Below are positions 17,134-26,390 of a stretch of 60,145 nt of DNA, in pieces. The notes beneath the pieces were generated by a model. The model was not told the origin of the DNA, made no database searches, and was given only the letters and a program-made list of their open reading frames with translations. The translations under genes and the position numbers were made by a program. The stretch is from Polyangiaceae bacterium. Its GTDB lineage: Bacteria > Myxococcota_A > Polyangia > Polyangiales > Polyangiaceae. The stretch's first letter is position 1, and every line of letters begins with the position of its first letter. The stretch lies in contig JAICQQ010000027.1 of the NCBI GenBank assembly GCA_025937785.1, positions 1-60,145 of the forward strand, given 5' to 3'.

Positions 17134-18288
17134 GTGCGTAGAATGCCGCCGCACCCCATGTTGAACGTCTTGGCGCTGCCGGTGTTGCTGATGCCCGGGG
17201 CCGCCCATGCACCGCGTTGGCTGGACGAGGCAGCTCAGCGCGTGGATGTGTACGGGCGTTTGGATGGACACCTGGCCTTCTCGGAGCAGGACATCCAGTT
17301 CGCCAACAACAGTAGCCGCGTGGGCGTGATGGTGGAGCAGCCCGTGCGCGGCGGCCTGACCGTGTTGGGTCAAGGCGAATGGCGCATGAACCTGGGCTTG
17401 GGAGACACCAGCTACAACATTTCGGAGAACCCGGATACGGGGCTGGCGACGTTCGCAGCCACGACCAATCAGGCGTTCTCGACCCGCCTGGGCTTCGTCG
17501 GTTTGCGCTTCGGCAAGTTCGGCACGCTGACGTTCGGCAAGCAGTGGGGCGTCTACTACGACGTCACGCAGTGGACCGACAGCTACGTGGTGTTCGGCGC
17601 GACCGGCAGCTCGACCTTCAACGCGGGTACGGACGGAGGCCAAACCGGTGAAGGCCGCGCCAACGACGCGGTGGTGTACCGAGCGGCGCTCGGTCCGCTG
17701 CGCGTAGGAGTGCAGGCGCAGTTCATGAGCGAACGCTCCGCGAAGCTCGACGGCTTCGGCGGTTCACTCGTCTACGACACGGGCTTCGGGCTGCGCGTAG
17801 GCGTCGCGTACTCGCATGCGGTACTGGATTTCAGCTCCAACATCGCGGGTTACGATGGTGGGGATGCGCAGGCGCTCAGCGGTGGCATCGTCTTCGACGA
17901 CGCCGGCTGGAAAATCGCGCTCTTGGGTACCTGGACGCACGACCATGAGCTCGTCGCGACCCCTGGCGCCACGGTGATGTTCGACACGCGAGGCAGCGAG
18001 CTCTTCGTCTCGCGGCGCATCGAGGACCTCGTGATGCTCACTGCCGGCTTCGATTGGGCCATCCCCCAGGATCTCGACGCTGCTCTGGTGAATCCCGACT
18101 ACGGTACCCGCGATTTCTTGGCGGGCGTGCGCTGGCTGCTCGATCCAAGGGCGAGCTCGTTCGTCTACATCGAGGCGCGCACCGGCCTCAGCCGCGACGC
18201 GATCGGCGAACGTGCCGAAGAGCTGGTGATGCTCGGCATCCGCTTCAACTACTCCCTCCGGAAGAGCCTCGGGCTCGACCCCATGTGA
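17134..18288 (+). CDS. Porin
   Basis: The product is 384 residues from GTG 17134 (GGAGCGGAAAA upstream); ATGs at 17143 and 17158 are possible. The signal peptide ends GAAHA. The body has general-porin features: VDVYGRLDGHLAFSEQD at the start, GFVGLRFGKFGTLTFGKQW in the first third (the typical eyelet-side segment), and a terminal strand ending in aromatic/hydrophobic residues (LGIRFNYSLR). It probably forms a diffusion channel in the outer membrane. It lies 62 bp after the GH1 gene on the same strand and may admit sugars for the upstream enzymes; that functional link is inferred. Confidence 0.85.
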   Translation: MRRMPPHPMLNVLALPVLLMPGAAHAPRWLDEAAQRVDVYGRLDGHLAFSEQDIQFANNSSRVGVMVEQPVRGGLTVLGQGEWRMNLGLGDTSYNISENPDTGLATFAATTNQAFSTRLGFVGLRFGKFGTLTFGKQWGVYYDVTQWTDSYVVFGATGSSTFNAGTDGGQTGEGRANDAVVYRAALGPLRVGVQAQFMSERSAKLDGFGGSLVYDTGFGLRVGVAYSHAVLDFSSNIAGYDGGDAQALSGGIVFDDAGWKIALLGTWTHDHELVATPGATVMFDTRGSELFVSRRIEDLVMLTAGFDWAIPQDLDAALVNPDYGTRDFLAGVRWLLDPRASSFVYIEARTGLSRDAIGERAEELVMLGIRFNYSLRKSLGLDPM

Positions 18289-18334
18289 GTGGCGCTGGGA
18301 TCCGTCAGCCAGCGGCGGGGCGACCAGCGCTCGA

Positions 18335-19042
18335 TCAGAAGGCCACGTAGGCGCCGAGCGAGGCTTCGCCTTGGAACGTGGCGGTGGTGTCGCCGACGAC
18401 GAACAAGCATTCGCCGTTGCCCGGGCAGAAGATGGTGCTCTCCGAGCTGAGGAAGGTCGACAGGAAGCGGCCTTGGAGGCGAATGCCGAACCTGTCGACG
18501 ATCGCGATCTTCACTCCGGCGCCGAGCACCACCGAGAAGCGCCATTCGTCGCCATAGTCATCGGCCGCGAAACGCGTGGCGCCCAGGGTCATCATGAAGA
18601 ACGGGGCCAGGCGCGAATAGTCCGTGGCCCGAAAGTCCATCAGGCCACCGATCTGGAAGTACTCGACGCTCATGTCGAACAGCTCTTCGCGCGGAGTTCC
18701 CGGTGCGCGCAGGCCGAGGTTGGTCTGTTGCCGCGAGTACGAGAGCTCGCCGTAGCCGCCGCCGTGCACGCGCGAGCTGAACGTCGCGCCGAAGCTCGGC
18801 GCGCTCGCGATGTCGAGCTCGCCGTTGACGGCACCTTCGGCCTGCATCTCTTCCGACGCCTCGACCTCCGTCCCGCCGCCGAACGTGTAGCCGATGTGCG
18901 GTGTGAGCTCGAAGTCGTAGGGCTGCGCCAGTGCCGGCGCCGGAATGAACAGCACGCCCAGCGACGCTCCGAAGGTCCAAGCGCAAAGCGTGCGCGGTGC
19001 GAATGATTGCATCGAACGGTGTCCCGTTCGCTCCTCTACCAT
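18335..19042 (-). CDS. Outer-membrane beta-barrel protein
   Basis: The product is 235 residues; ATG 19042 follows GAGGGGAAG. An internal ATG at 19012 would give a shorter signal peptide. Signal cleavage is expected after PALAQ. It has barrel periodicity throughout (ELTPHIGYTFGGGTEVE, GYGELSYSRQQTNLGLR, LGAGVKIAIVDRFGIRLQGRF) and ends in a strand, EASLGAYVAF, with the terminal Phe used for barrel assembly. A Cys pair (CPGNGEC) sits in a predicted loop. Function unknown. Confidence 0.75.
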   Translation of the reverse strand: MVEERTGHRSMQSFAPRTLCAWTFGASLGVLFIPAPALAQPYDFELTPHIGYTFGGGTEVEASEEMQAEGAVNGELDIASAPSFGATFSSRVHGGGYGELSYSRQQTNLGLRAPGTPREELFDMSVEYFQIGGLMDFRATDYSRLAPFFMMTLGATRFAADDYGDEWRFSVVLGAGVKIAIVDRFGIRLQGRFLSTFLSSESTIFCPGNGECLFVVGDTTATFQGEASLGAYVAF

Positions 19043-19176
19043 AAGTCTTCCCCTCGCAACTGCTCATACGTGGACCTGCGCTCTGCTGTCGAGCCGGTCC
19101 CGCGTCCGGCCGTGGCGTCGACGCTGCGGCCAGGCCGCCCTCGCTCTGGATACGGACCTATGAGACAGTGTGCGTC

Positions 19177-20490
19177 ATGGGAAATGCCGAAGCGAGCGCT
19201 GACGATCGTTATCGTCGAATGGCGCAGATCCTCCACGACGTTGCCAAGCCGATGCGCGTGCTCGCTGCGCTCAACTGGCCGGGTGAGCTGCGCACACAGT
19301 TCTTGGCGACCGAAGGCAGCCAGCTACCCGCGCCCAGCTACAAGCCCATCGATCCGAAGCCGGTGATCGACGGCGTCGCCGAGGTGCGTCGCTTGCTCGG
19401 GTCCGGCAACGAGGTCGTCGACCGCTGGTTCGAGCGGGAGGCGGACTGCGTCGAGGCGACCGCGCGCATGCTCTCGACGCTGGGCACTCCCGACTTCCAC
19501 ACTCATAGCGCTCAGCTGTACGGCGTGCCGAAGCGCCCGATGCCGCTCGACCCCGCGACGCCACTCGGGCTCGCCGAGCAAGTGCACCAGTCGATCGCCG
19601 AGCTCACACAGGTCAAGTTGATACCCACCGCCAAGCGCGACCAGACCTCGGCGCAAGTAGCCGCGGAGATCGAGGTCGAAGTGAAGCGGCACTTTGGCGA
19701 GGTCGCGCCCAAGATCGAGATCGTGGCCGAGCTGTCTGCCAACGCGCTCGCGACGTCGAGTCGCATCAAGATCCGCCGCGATGCGATGTTCACCCGTCGC
19801 GATGCGGCTCAGCTGCTGCATCACGAAGGCTACGTGCACGTCCTCACGGCGCTGAACGGTCAGGCGCAGCCCGACCTGCCGAACCTGGCGATCGGGCACC
19901 CTGGGACCACTCGCGCTCAGGAAGGCCTTGCGGTCTTCGCCGAATTCGTGTCCGGCACGCTCGAGCTCGACCGCTTGCGTCGCCTCGCCGACCGCGTGGT
20001 CGCAGTGCAAATGGTGTGCGACGGCGCCGATTTCATCGAGCTCTACCGCTGGTTCCTCGAGCGCAGCCCTTCGCGCGAGCAGGCCTACGAGTCCGCGCGG
20101 CGCATCTTCCGCGGCGCGCCCCTCACCGGTGGCGCCCCGTTCACCAAAGACTGCGGTTACATCGCGGGGTTGCTCGGCGTGAAGACCTTCGTGCGCGCTG
20201 CCTTCGTCGCCGATCGCGCCGATATCCTGGGCACGCTTTTCTGCGGCAAGCTCGATCTCACGGCGATCCCCGCGCTCTCGATCCTGCGCAGCCGCGGGCT
20301 ATGCCGCCCGGCGCGGTTCCTCCCGCCCTGGGCGCTCGATCCGGGCTGGGTGCTCAGCTACCTGACGCTGAACGCGTTCATGTCGCGCGTCGATCTGACG
20401 GCTGTGAGCGAGGCCCTGCGCAACCTTCTCAGCGAATGCCCGCGCCTCCAGGTGCGCACCGCCGAAGAGGTGCTCGCGGGCGCCCACTAG
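19177..20490 (+). CDS. DUF1704 / QEGLA-motif metallopeptidase-like protein
   Basis: The product is 437 residues from ATG 19177; GTG at 19168 is an alternative. The core has the two defining motifs of the DUF1704 family (TIGR02421, flavohemoglobin expression-modulating QEGLA protein): HHEGYVH (a HExxxH zinc-type motif at about residues 216-221) and AQEGLAVFAEF about 30 residues later. Eukaryotic relatives (MATCAP) are tubulin tyrosine carboxypeptidases. The bacterial substrate is unknown, and a peptidase role is inferred from the motif. Cytoplasmic. It stands alone between two convergent barrel genes. Confidence 0.85.
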   Translation: MGNAEASADDRYRRMAQILHDVAKPMRVLAALNWPGELRTQFLATEGSQLPAPSYKPIDPKPVIDGVAEVRRLLGSGNEVVDRWFEREADCVEATARMLSTLGTPDFHTHSAQLYGVPKRPMPLDPATPLGLAEQVHQSIAELTQVKLIPTAKRDQTSAQVAAEIEVEVKRHFGEVAPKIEIVAELSANALATSSRIKIRRDAMFTRRDAAQLLHHEGYVHVLTALNGQAQPDLPNLAIGHPGTTRAQEGLAVFAEFVSGTLELDRLRRLADRVVAVQMVCDGADFIELYRWFLERSPSREQAYESARRIFRGAPLTGGAPFTKDCGYIAGLLGVKTFVRAAFVADRADILGTLFCGKLDLTAIPALSILRSRGLCRPARFLPPWALDPGWVLSYLTLNAFMSRVDLTAVSEALRNLLSECPRLQVRTAEEVLAGAH

Positions 20491-20502
20491 CGTGCTGGCG
20501 CT

Positions 20503-21294
20503 CTATAGAATGTGGAAGCTCACGCCGGCGCTCGGCCCCGTGAGAAATAGCTCGAGGGTTTCGACCTCCGCCTCGGCCTCGTGCTTGAAGTAGACCTGGT
20601 AGTGCTGCCAGCCGCCCCACACCGAAAACCAGTTCGTGATCATGTAATCGACGGTGGCCGCGGCCCAGAACGCGACATCGGACGAGACGCCGAAACCACC
20701 GACATCCAGGTGAGTGCCGAAGCGCCAGTCGTCCAAGCGCAACTCCATGCGCGCCCCCACCAAAGGGTCGGTCCAACTGTAGTCCCCCTCGATTTCGGTG
20801 CGCTCGCCCGTGCCGAGCCCGATGCGGTTGTAGCGCGCGCCTGCGAGCGGTGAGACCGCGAACTGCCACTTGGGCTCGTTGCGTCTGAACCTCCAGGGGC
20901 CGAACTCGTACATCAAGATGCCGCGCGCGACGAAGCCGGAACTTTCGACCATCACGTCGGTCTCCTGGCCATCCCGGCGCAGGACGGTGTCCTCGAACCC
21001 GATGCCGAACGCGTCGGCACGCACCGCGAGATCCTCGTAGCCTATCTCGAGGCTCCCGATCACGACCCAGGCGACCTCGGTCTCCGTTTCGATGTTCTCA
21101 CCGAAGGTCGAGTCTGACTCGATCGTGGTTTCGAGCCCCAGGAACGGTAGCCACAAGGGGACCACCGCGTCGAGGCGGAGCGGACTGTCGTCGCCCGCCC
21201 AGCCTTCGTCGGCGGCAGCGTTCGTGACGGACAGGAGTAACGTTCCCACGAGCCCGAACGCTCCCAATCGTTCGCACCGGAGTTGGCTATGCAT
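20503..21294 (-). CDS. Outer-membrane beta-barrel protein
   Basis: The product is 263 residues with a signal peptide ending NAAA. Strands with alternating aromatics are evident (LRLDAVVPLWLPFLGLE, WQFAVSPLAGARYNRIG, WFSVWGGWQHYQVYF), and the last residues (GVSFHIL) form a terminal strand. It shows the general layout of barrels that combine an extended N-terminal strand with repeated hairpins; I cannot name a family. It is convergent with the DUF1704 gene (12 bp between stops). Confidence 0.72.
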   Translation of the reverse strand: MHSQLRCERLGAFGLVGTLLLSVTNAAADEGWAGDDSPLRLDAVVPLWLPFLGLETTIESDSTFGENIETETEVAWVVIGSLEIGYEDLAVRADAFGIGFEDTVLRRDGQETDVMVESSGFVARGILMYEFGPWRFRRNEPKWQFAVSPLAGARYNRIGLGTGERTEIEGDYSWTDPLVGARMELRLDDWRFGTHLDVGGFGVSSDVAFWAAATVDYMITNWFSVWGGWQHYQVYFKHEAEAEVETLELFLTGPSAGVSFHIL

Positions 21295-21336
21295 TTTCTA
21301 CCGAGCAAGCAGCCACGCGAGTATTAGCCGAGGTCG

Positions 21337-23799
21337 CTACGCGAGCGCAATTCTTACCGGAGGTACCCGCCATATTTCTCGGCAGTACTCGCCGATGGCG
21401 CGATCGGACGAGAACTTGCCGGAGCGGGCGGTGTTCAGGATCGACATGCCGGTCCAACGCGTCGTGTCCTGCCAAGCTTCGCTGACGCGTTCTTGGCAAG
21501 CGACGTACGCAGCGAAGTCGGCCAGCACCAGGAATGGATCCGATTCGCGCAGGTTGTCGAGGAGCGGCCGGAACATATCGCGGTCTCCGCGTGAAAACTG
21601 GCCGCTCTCGATGCGATCGAGCACCTCGCGGAGTTCGGCGTTGGCGTCGATGAAGTCGCGCGGCCGGTAGCCTTCGCTCTTGACGCGCGTCACCTCGTCC
21701 GCGGTGAGCCCGAACAGGAAAAAGTTGTGATCCTCGACTTCTTCGCGGATCTCCACGTTGGCGCCGTCCAGCGTGCCGATGGTGAGCGCGCCATTCATCA
21801 TGAACTTCATGTTGCCGGTCCCTGAAGCCTCTTTGCCGGCGGTAGAGATCTGTTCCGACAGATCTGCGGCTGGGTAAATGTCGTGGGCGCTCTTGACGTT
21901 GAAGTCCGGGAAGAAAACCACCTTCAAGCGGCCAGCCAGGGCCGGGTCGTCGTTGACGTTCTCGGCGACGCCGTTGATCAGGCGGATCATCAGCTTGGCC
22001 ATGTGGTACCCGGGTGCCGCCTTACCGCCGAAGATGAAGCAACGCGGCGCGTGCCCGAGGTTCGGATCCCGGCGCAGCCGCTCCGCGAGCGCGATCACGT
22101 GCAGCGCGTTCAGGTGCTGGCGCTTGTACTCGTGGATGCGCTTCACCTGGATGTCGAAGAGCGCGCTCGGGTCGAGCTTGATCCCCGTGAGCTCGCGCAC
22201 ACGCCCCGCGAGGCGCTCCTTGTTCAACCGTTTGACGTGGCGCCAGCGTTCGTGAAACCCGCCATCTCCGGCATGCGTCTCGAGCCCGCTCAACTTCGCG
22301 AGATCCGTGGTCCAGCCGCTGCCCAGGGTCTCGTCGAGCAGCTGCGCCAGGCGCGGATTCGAGAGCCGCAGGAAGCGTCGTGGCGTCACGCCGTTGGTGA
22401 CGTTGCAGAAGCGCTCGGGCCAGAGCTCGGCGAAGTCGCGTAGCACCGTACGTTTCAGGAGGCTCGAATGCAGCTCCGCCACTCCGTTCACCGCGTGGCT
22501 ACCCACGGTAGCCAGGTGCGCCATGCGCACGCGCTTGTCTCCGGTCTCGTCGATCAACGACAGCCGCGCCACGCGCGCCTCGTCACCGGGAAATCGCGCG
22601 CGCACCTCGTCGAGGAAGCGCCGGTTGATCTCGTAGATGATCTCGAGCGGGCGCGGCAGCAAATCGCGGAAAAGCGGCAAGCCCCAGGTCTCGAGCGCTT
22701 CGGGCAACAGCGTGTGATTGGTGTAGGCCAGGCTCTGGCACGTCAGGATCCATGCCTGATCCCAGCCGATCCCTCGCTCGTCGACCAAGAGCCGCATCAA
22801 CTCGGCCACGGCAATCGAGGGATGGGTGTCGTTCAACTGCACCGCGAACAGCTGGGGAAAGCGCGCGATCGGCTCGCCCATGGCGTCGAGCAGGTGCAGC
22901 ATGTCTTGGAGCGAGCACGAAACGAAGAAGTACTGCTGCGCGAGGCGCAAGCGTTTGCCCGCTTCGGGCTCGTCGTTGGGGTACAACACTTTCGAGAGCG
23001 TCTCCGAGAGCACCTTCTCGTGCACGGCGCCGTAGTAGTCGCCGCGGTTGAAATCCTGGAAATCGAACGACTCTTCGGCGGCGCTCTTCCACAGGCGCAA
23101 GGTGTTGCAGGTGTTGACGCGATAGCCGAGCGTGGGAATGTCGCAGGCTACGCCGCGCACGCGGCGCGCCGGAACCCAGCGCACGCGGTAGTTGCCCTGT
23201 TCATCGCTGAAGGTCTCGCTGTGGCCGCCGAAGTTGACGGAGTAACAGACATCGGCGCGCGTGAGCTCCCACGGGTTGCCCTGATCGAGCCACTGATCGG
23301 TCACTTCGACTTGCCAGCCATCCTGGATACGCTGATCGAAGATGCCGAACTCGTAGTGGATCCCGTATCCGATCGCAGGCACCTCGAGCGCCGCGAGCGA
23401 ATCCAAGTAGCAAGCCGCCAAACGCCCGAGCCCCCCGTTCCCCAGACCGGGTTCTTCCTCGAGCGCGAGCAGCGCATCCAGGTCTTGCCCAAGCGCTTTC
23501 AGCGCCTTCCTCGCGTTGTCCTCGATGCCGAGGCTGAGCAGGTTGTTGGCGAGCTGGGGTCCGAGCAAAAACTCTGCGGAAAGGTAGCAAGCGACCTTCA
23601 CGTCGCGTGCCACGTACGTCTTCACCGTGTTGGTCCAGCGCGCGAGCATGCGGTCGCGCACGGTATAGGCGAGCGCCCGGTACCAGTCGTTGGGCGTTGC
23701 CACCTCCGGGTAGCGGCCCTGCAGCGCAATCAAGTTGTCGACGATCGCGCGTTCGAGAGTGTCTGCAGCGAGCCCAGTGCGTGTCGGTTCCATGATCAT
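21337..23799 (-). CDS. glgP: Glycogen/starch/alpha-glucan phosphorylase
   Basis: The product is 820 residues, the standard length. It cleaves alpha-1,4-glucans with phosphate to release glucose-1-phosphate in the cytoplasm. The pyridoxal phosphate lysine is Lys665 in EASGTGNMKFMMNG. Other diagnostics are EEEPGLGNGGLGRLAACYLDS, IQVKRIHEYKRQ and VKSAHDIYPAADLSEQIS. The residue before EASGTGN is Lys (GKEASG), where most phosphorylases have Thr. ATG 23799 follows a run of five Gs, and a second ATG lies two codons later. No other glycogen genes are adjacent. Confidence 0.97.
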   Translation of the reverse strand: MIMEPTRTGLAADTLERAIVDNLIALQGRYPEVATPNDWYRALAYTVRDRMLARWTNTVKTYVARDVKVACYLSAEFLLGPQLANNLLSLGIEDNARKALKALGQDLDALLALEEEPGLGNGGLGRLAACYLDSLAALEVPAIGYGIHYEFGIFDQRIQDGWQVEVTDQWLDQGNPWELTRADVCYSVNFGGHSETFSDEQGNYRVRWVPARRVRGVACDIPTLGYRVNTCNTLRLWKSAAEESFDFQDFNRGDYYGAVHEKVLSETLSKVLYPNDEPEAGKRLRLAQQYFFVSCSLQDMLHLLDAMGEPIARFPQLFAVQLNDTHPSIAVAELMRLLVDERGIGWDQAWILTCQSLAYTNHTLLPEALETWGLPLFRDLLPRPLEIIYEINRRFLDEVRARFPGDEARVARLSLIDETGDKRVRMAHLATVGSHAVNGVAELHSSLLKRTVLRDFAELWPERFCNVTNGVTPRRFLRLSNPRLAQLLDETLGSGWTTDLAKLSGLETHAGDGGFHERWRHVKRLNKERLAGRVRELTGIKLDPSALFDIQVKRIHEYKRQHLNALHVIALAERLRRDPNLGHAPRCFIFGGKAAPGYHMAKLMIRLINGVAENVNDDPALAGRLKVVFFPDFNVKSAHDIYPAADLSEQISTAGKEASGTGNMKFMMNGALTIGTLDGANVEIREEVEDHNFFLFGLTADEVTRVKSEGYRPRDFIDANAELREVLDRIESGQFSRGDRDMFRPLLDNLRESDPFLVLADFAAYVACQERVSEAWQDTTRWTGMSILNTARSGKFSSDRAIGEYCREIWRVPPVRIALA

Positions 23800-23962
23800 A
23801 CCCCCGTATCCTTGGTTGACTCGTCAGCGCGTGCGTAGCTCGCGCCGAAGGGGGGCGCATTAGAGCGCCGATCGGCAGCGCAGGGAAGGGGGGCAACAGG
23901 CCGTATGGCTAGAAAATATGGACTTCCGTCCGCGGTCTGGCTCCCGCTAGGCTGGCCTCTCG

Positions 23963-25021
23963 ATGTTACGGAGTCGCTGGGCGCTGATCGGGCTGCTCCT
24001 GAGCGCGAATGCGCGCGCGGAGCCAGCGACTGCGACCTCCATCTGGTATCGGAGCTCCGACCGCTGTCCGGACGGTGTTGCTTTCCTCGAGCGGCTCGAG
24101 CAGCTGGGACGCAGCGCTCGCTTGGCGGATGCCGGTGATACCATCGACTTCGTGGTGACCCTCGGCTCGAAGGGCGGGGGAAGCTTCGGGCGCCTGGAGC
24201 GCCAAACGGAGCGAGGGACCGTCGCCATCCGCGAGGTCGAAGCGCCCGCCTGCGTCGAGGTTGCCGATGCGCTGGCGCTATCGCTCGATCTGGCGCTCGA
24301 CCCGAGGCAGGGCGCCGATGCACTGCCTCCAGCACCGCCGCCTGCACCACCGGCACCCGAGGTAGCGGGCGGTTCCGAGGCAGCAGCGCCGCAGACCACT
24401 CCGGGTGTCTCCGAAGCGCAGGCGCCGCTTAGCGCCCACCCTGCCCGGCAGACGGCGAGCGCTCCGGCGCCGCCGACTGCTCCGAGCGCCGAACACGACC
24501 AGGCTCCGCACGTGGCCGAAGCCGGGGTAGTCGCGCGCCTCGGGGCGCAAGGGACGCTGGTGACGGGTGTCGGTGAAGCCCCGCTGTTCGGGGCTGCCGT
24601 CTTCGGAGAGCTACCCCTCGGTCTCGTCACTCCGCGTGTGAGCGTGTGGGGTGCCACCGGCGCCTCTACCGTGGCAGACTCCGCGCTGCGGATGTGGCTG
24701 TTCGCTGCCCGCCTCGAAGGCTGTCTCGGGCCCTTCGGTGCGCGCCGGCTGTACTTTCACCCCTGTGCTGGAGCGGACGTTGGCGTCGTCAGCGCTCGGT
24801 ATGCGGCAGAGAATGGGGGACAGGACACCGGCGCCTGGATAAGCCCGACGCTGCTCGGTCGCGGCAGCTGGTCGTTCCTGGAGCGCGTCACGCTCGAGGC
24901 TCAAATAGGTCTTTATGTTCCGTTATTTAGCTACGAGGTGGGGGAGCCGGGGCAGGTCCCGCTCGCCAGTACCGATCGCGTGGGCGTGCAGGCTGCTGTG
25001 GGACTAGGGGTTGCGTTGTAG
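23963..25021 (+). CDS. Secreted protein encoded upstream of an ECF sigma factor
   Basis: The product is 352 residues with signal peptide ending ANARA. An N-terminal domain (about residues 25-115) contains a Cys near RCPDG and another near PACVEVAD, possibly a disulfide. A Pro/Ala linker (about 116-185) follows, then a beta-rich C-terminal domain of barrel style (AAVFGELPLGLVTPRVSVWG ... GVQAAVGLGVAL). This layout recurs in myxobacterial proteins next to ECF sigma genes. It may be an envelope component or signal sensor for the sigma factor 38 bp downstream; that is inference. Confidence 0.7.
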   Translation: MLRSRWALIGLLLSANARAEPATATSIWYRSSDRCPDGVAFLERLEQLGRSARLADAGDTIDFVVTLGSKGGGSFGRLERQTERGTVAIREVEAPACVEVADALALSLDLALDPRQGADALPPAPPPAPPAPEVAGGSEAAAPQTTPGVSEAQAPLSAHPARQTASAPAPPTAPSAEHDQAPHVAEAGVVARLGAQGTLVTGVGEAPLFGAAVFGELPLGLVTPRVSVWGATGASTVADSALRMWLFAARLEGCLGPFGARRLYFHPCAGADVGVVSARYAAENGGQDTGAWISPTLLGRGSWSFLERVTLEAQIGLYVPLFSYEVGEPGQVPLASTDRVGVQAAVGLGVAL

Positions 25022-25059
25022 GGGCCCGGATCCGAGCCGGCGACTCCTGCGCGAGGAAA

Positions 25060-25689
25060 GTGATCGGTTTCAGAGGTTCGCGACAATTAGCGCGCATGAG
25101 GGCGGCGATCGCCAGAGAGTCTGGTGCGCCCGTCGACGCAGCGGCGCCTGTGGCGTCCGGTGAACTTTCCCGCACCTTCGAAGACCTAGTCGATGCCCAC
25201 CTGCATTTCATTTGGCGAGTCCTCCGGAGGCTCGGCCTATCGGCAGCGGACGCCGATGATGCAACGCAACAGGTGTTCATCGTCGCCGCTGAGAAGGGCA
25301 GCGACGTGGATCGGGAAGCCGAACGCGCGTTCCTGTACGCCATCGCGGTGCGCATCGCCGCCAATGCTCGCCGGCTGCGCTCCCGCCGGCGCGAGGTGTC
25401 CTCAGAGCTGGTCGAAGCCGAACCGCTCTCTCGGGAGGACCCTGAGCGGCGCCTCGAGGTCTCGCGCGCCACGGAGCTCCTCGACGAACTGCTCGCGCGG
25501 TTGCCGCCCGAGCAGGCTCGGGTGCTGGTGCTCGCGGAGATTGAGCAAATGACCGTCCCCGCCATCGCAGAGCTCGAAGCGATCCCCACGGGGACCGCGG
25601 CTTCACGTTTGAGGCTGGCCCGACAAGCCTTCCGAGAATCGCTCGCGGGCGCCGTTCACAAGAATCCATTTTCGGAGGATGCGTCGTGA
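25060..25689 (+). CDS. ECF-type RNA polymerase sigma factor
   Basis: The product is 209 residues from GTG 25060; ATG 25096 is an alternative that trims 12 residues ahead of the conserved core, and neither has an ideal ribosome site. Region 2 is FEDLVDAHLHFIWRVLRRLGLSAADADDATQQVFIVA. Region 4 is LLARLPPEQARVLVLAEIEQMTVPAIAELEAIPTGTAASRLRLARQ, a helix-turn-helix that reads the -35 element. It would direct RNA polymerase to a stress or envelope regulon. Its stop overlaps the next gene's GTG by 4 bp (GTGA), typical of a sigma/anti-sigma pair. Confidence 0.92.
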   Translation: MIGFRGSRQLARMRAAIARESGAPVDAAAPVASGELSRTFEDLVDAHLHFIWRVLRRLGLSAADADDATQQVFIVAAEKGSDVDREAERAFLYAIAVRIAANARRLRSRRREVSSELVEAEPLSREDPERRLEVSRATELLDELLARLPPEQARVLVLAEIEQMTVPAIAELEAIPTGTAASRLRLARQAFRESLAGAVHKNPFSEDAS

Positions 25690-26390
25690 GCCCGCTGGAC
25701 GACGTCGAACGCGAGTTGTTCGAACAGGCGCGCGGCGAAGCCCCAGCGCCCGAGTTGAGGGCGCGCATCCTGGGACGCAGCGACGTGAAGCACTTCCAGC
25801 GTCGCACGCCGTTTCGCGGGCGATCCGCCGCGTTTGCCGGCATAGGACTGGCAGCGGCTGCCGCGCTGGCTCTCGTGCTCAGCGAGCCTCAGGTTCCGTC
25901 GAGCGACCTCATGCCGCGCGCCGAGCCCGCTGCAGCGGTGCCTCGTCCGGTGAACCCTCGTGCACCGAGCCCGCCGGCACCGGTGATGATCAAGCCCACA
26001 CCGGCCAAGGTCGAAGCACCCCGTGCCGTAGCCAAGCCGGCGCGACCGAAGCAGCGCTCGCTCACCGAGCAGCTCGACCTGCTCAGGCGCGCGCGGGCTG
26101 CGTTGCGCGCCGGCGACGCGCGGCAGGCGCTCGGGGTGCTCGACGAGTACGCGGCGGGCACGAATAGTGTCGACATGAGCGCCGAGGCCACGTTGCTTCG
26201 CATCGAAGCCATGCAGGCCTTGGGGCAGCGCGAGCAGGCGAAGCACCTCGCCGAGAGCTTCGTCGCTCGCTCTCCAGATAACCCCCTGGTGGACCGCGCA
26301 CGTTCCTTGACGTCCGGTCGAACAGAGGAAGCAGTGGGAATGGGACGGGAGTCTGACAATGACGAGAAACAGAAGGGCACTACGGACTGA
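25686..26390 (+). CDS. Putative anti-sigma factor, single-pass membrane protein
   Basis: The product is 234 residues. The N-terminal about 50 residues (LDDVERELFEQARGEAPAPELRARIL...) would be cytoplasmic. One membrane segment (AAFAGIGLAAAAALALVL) lies at about residues 48-66, then a Pro-rich periplasmic linker, then a helical TPR-like domain (LTEQLDLLRRARAALRAGDARQALGVLDEYA ... ). No zinc-finger HxxxCxxC motif is present, so it is not a classic ZAS anti-sigma. Position and translational coupling to the sigma gene are the main support. It overlaps the next gene by 32 bp. Confidence 0.75.
   Translation: MSPLDDVERELFEQARGEAPAPELRARILGRSDVKHFQRRTPFRGRSAAFAGIGLAAAAALALVLSEPQVPSSDLMPRAEPAAAVPRPVNPRAPSPPAPVMIKPTPAKVEAPRAVAKPARPKQRSLTEQLDLLRRARAALRAGDARQALGVLDEYAAGTNSVDMSAEATLLRIEAMQALGQREQAKHLAESFVARSPDNPLVDRARSLTSGRTEEAVGMGRESDNDEKQKGTTD

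Noticed and set aside
22468..23838. 456-residue reading frame opposite glgP
   Set aside because: It is the antisense shadow of a clear glycogen phosphorylase; high GC produces long stop-free antisense frames.
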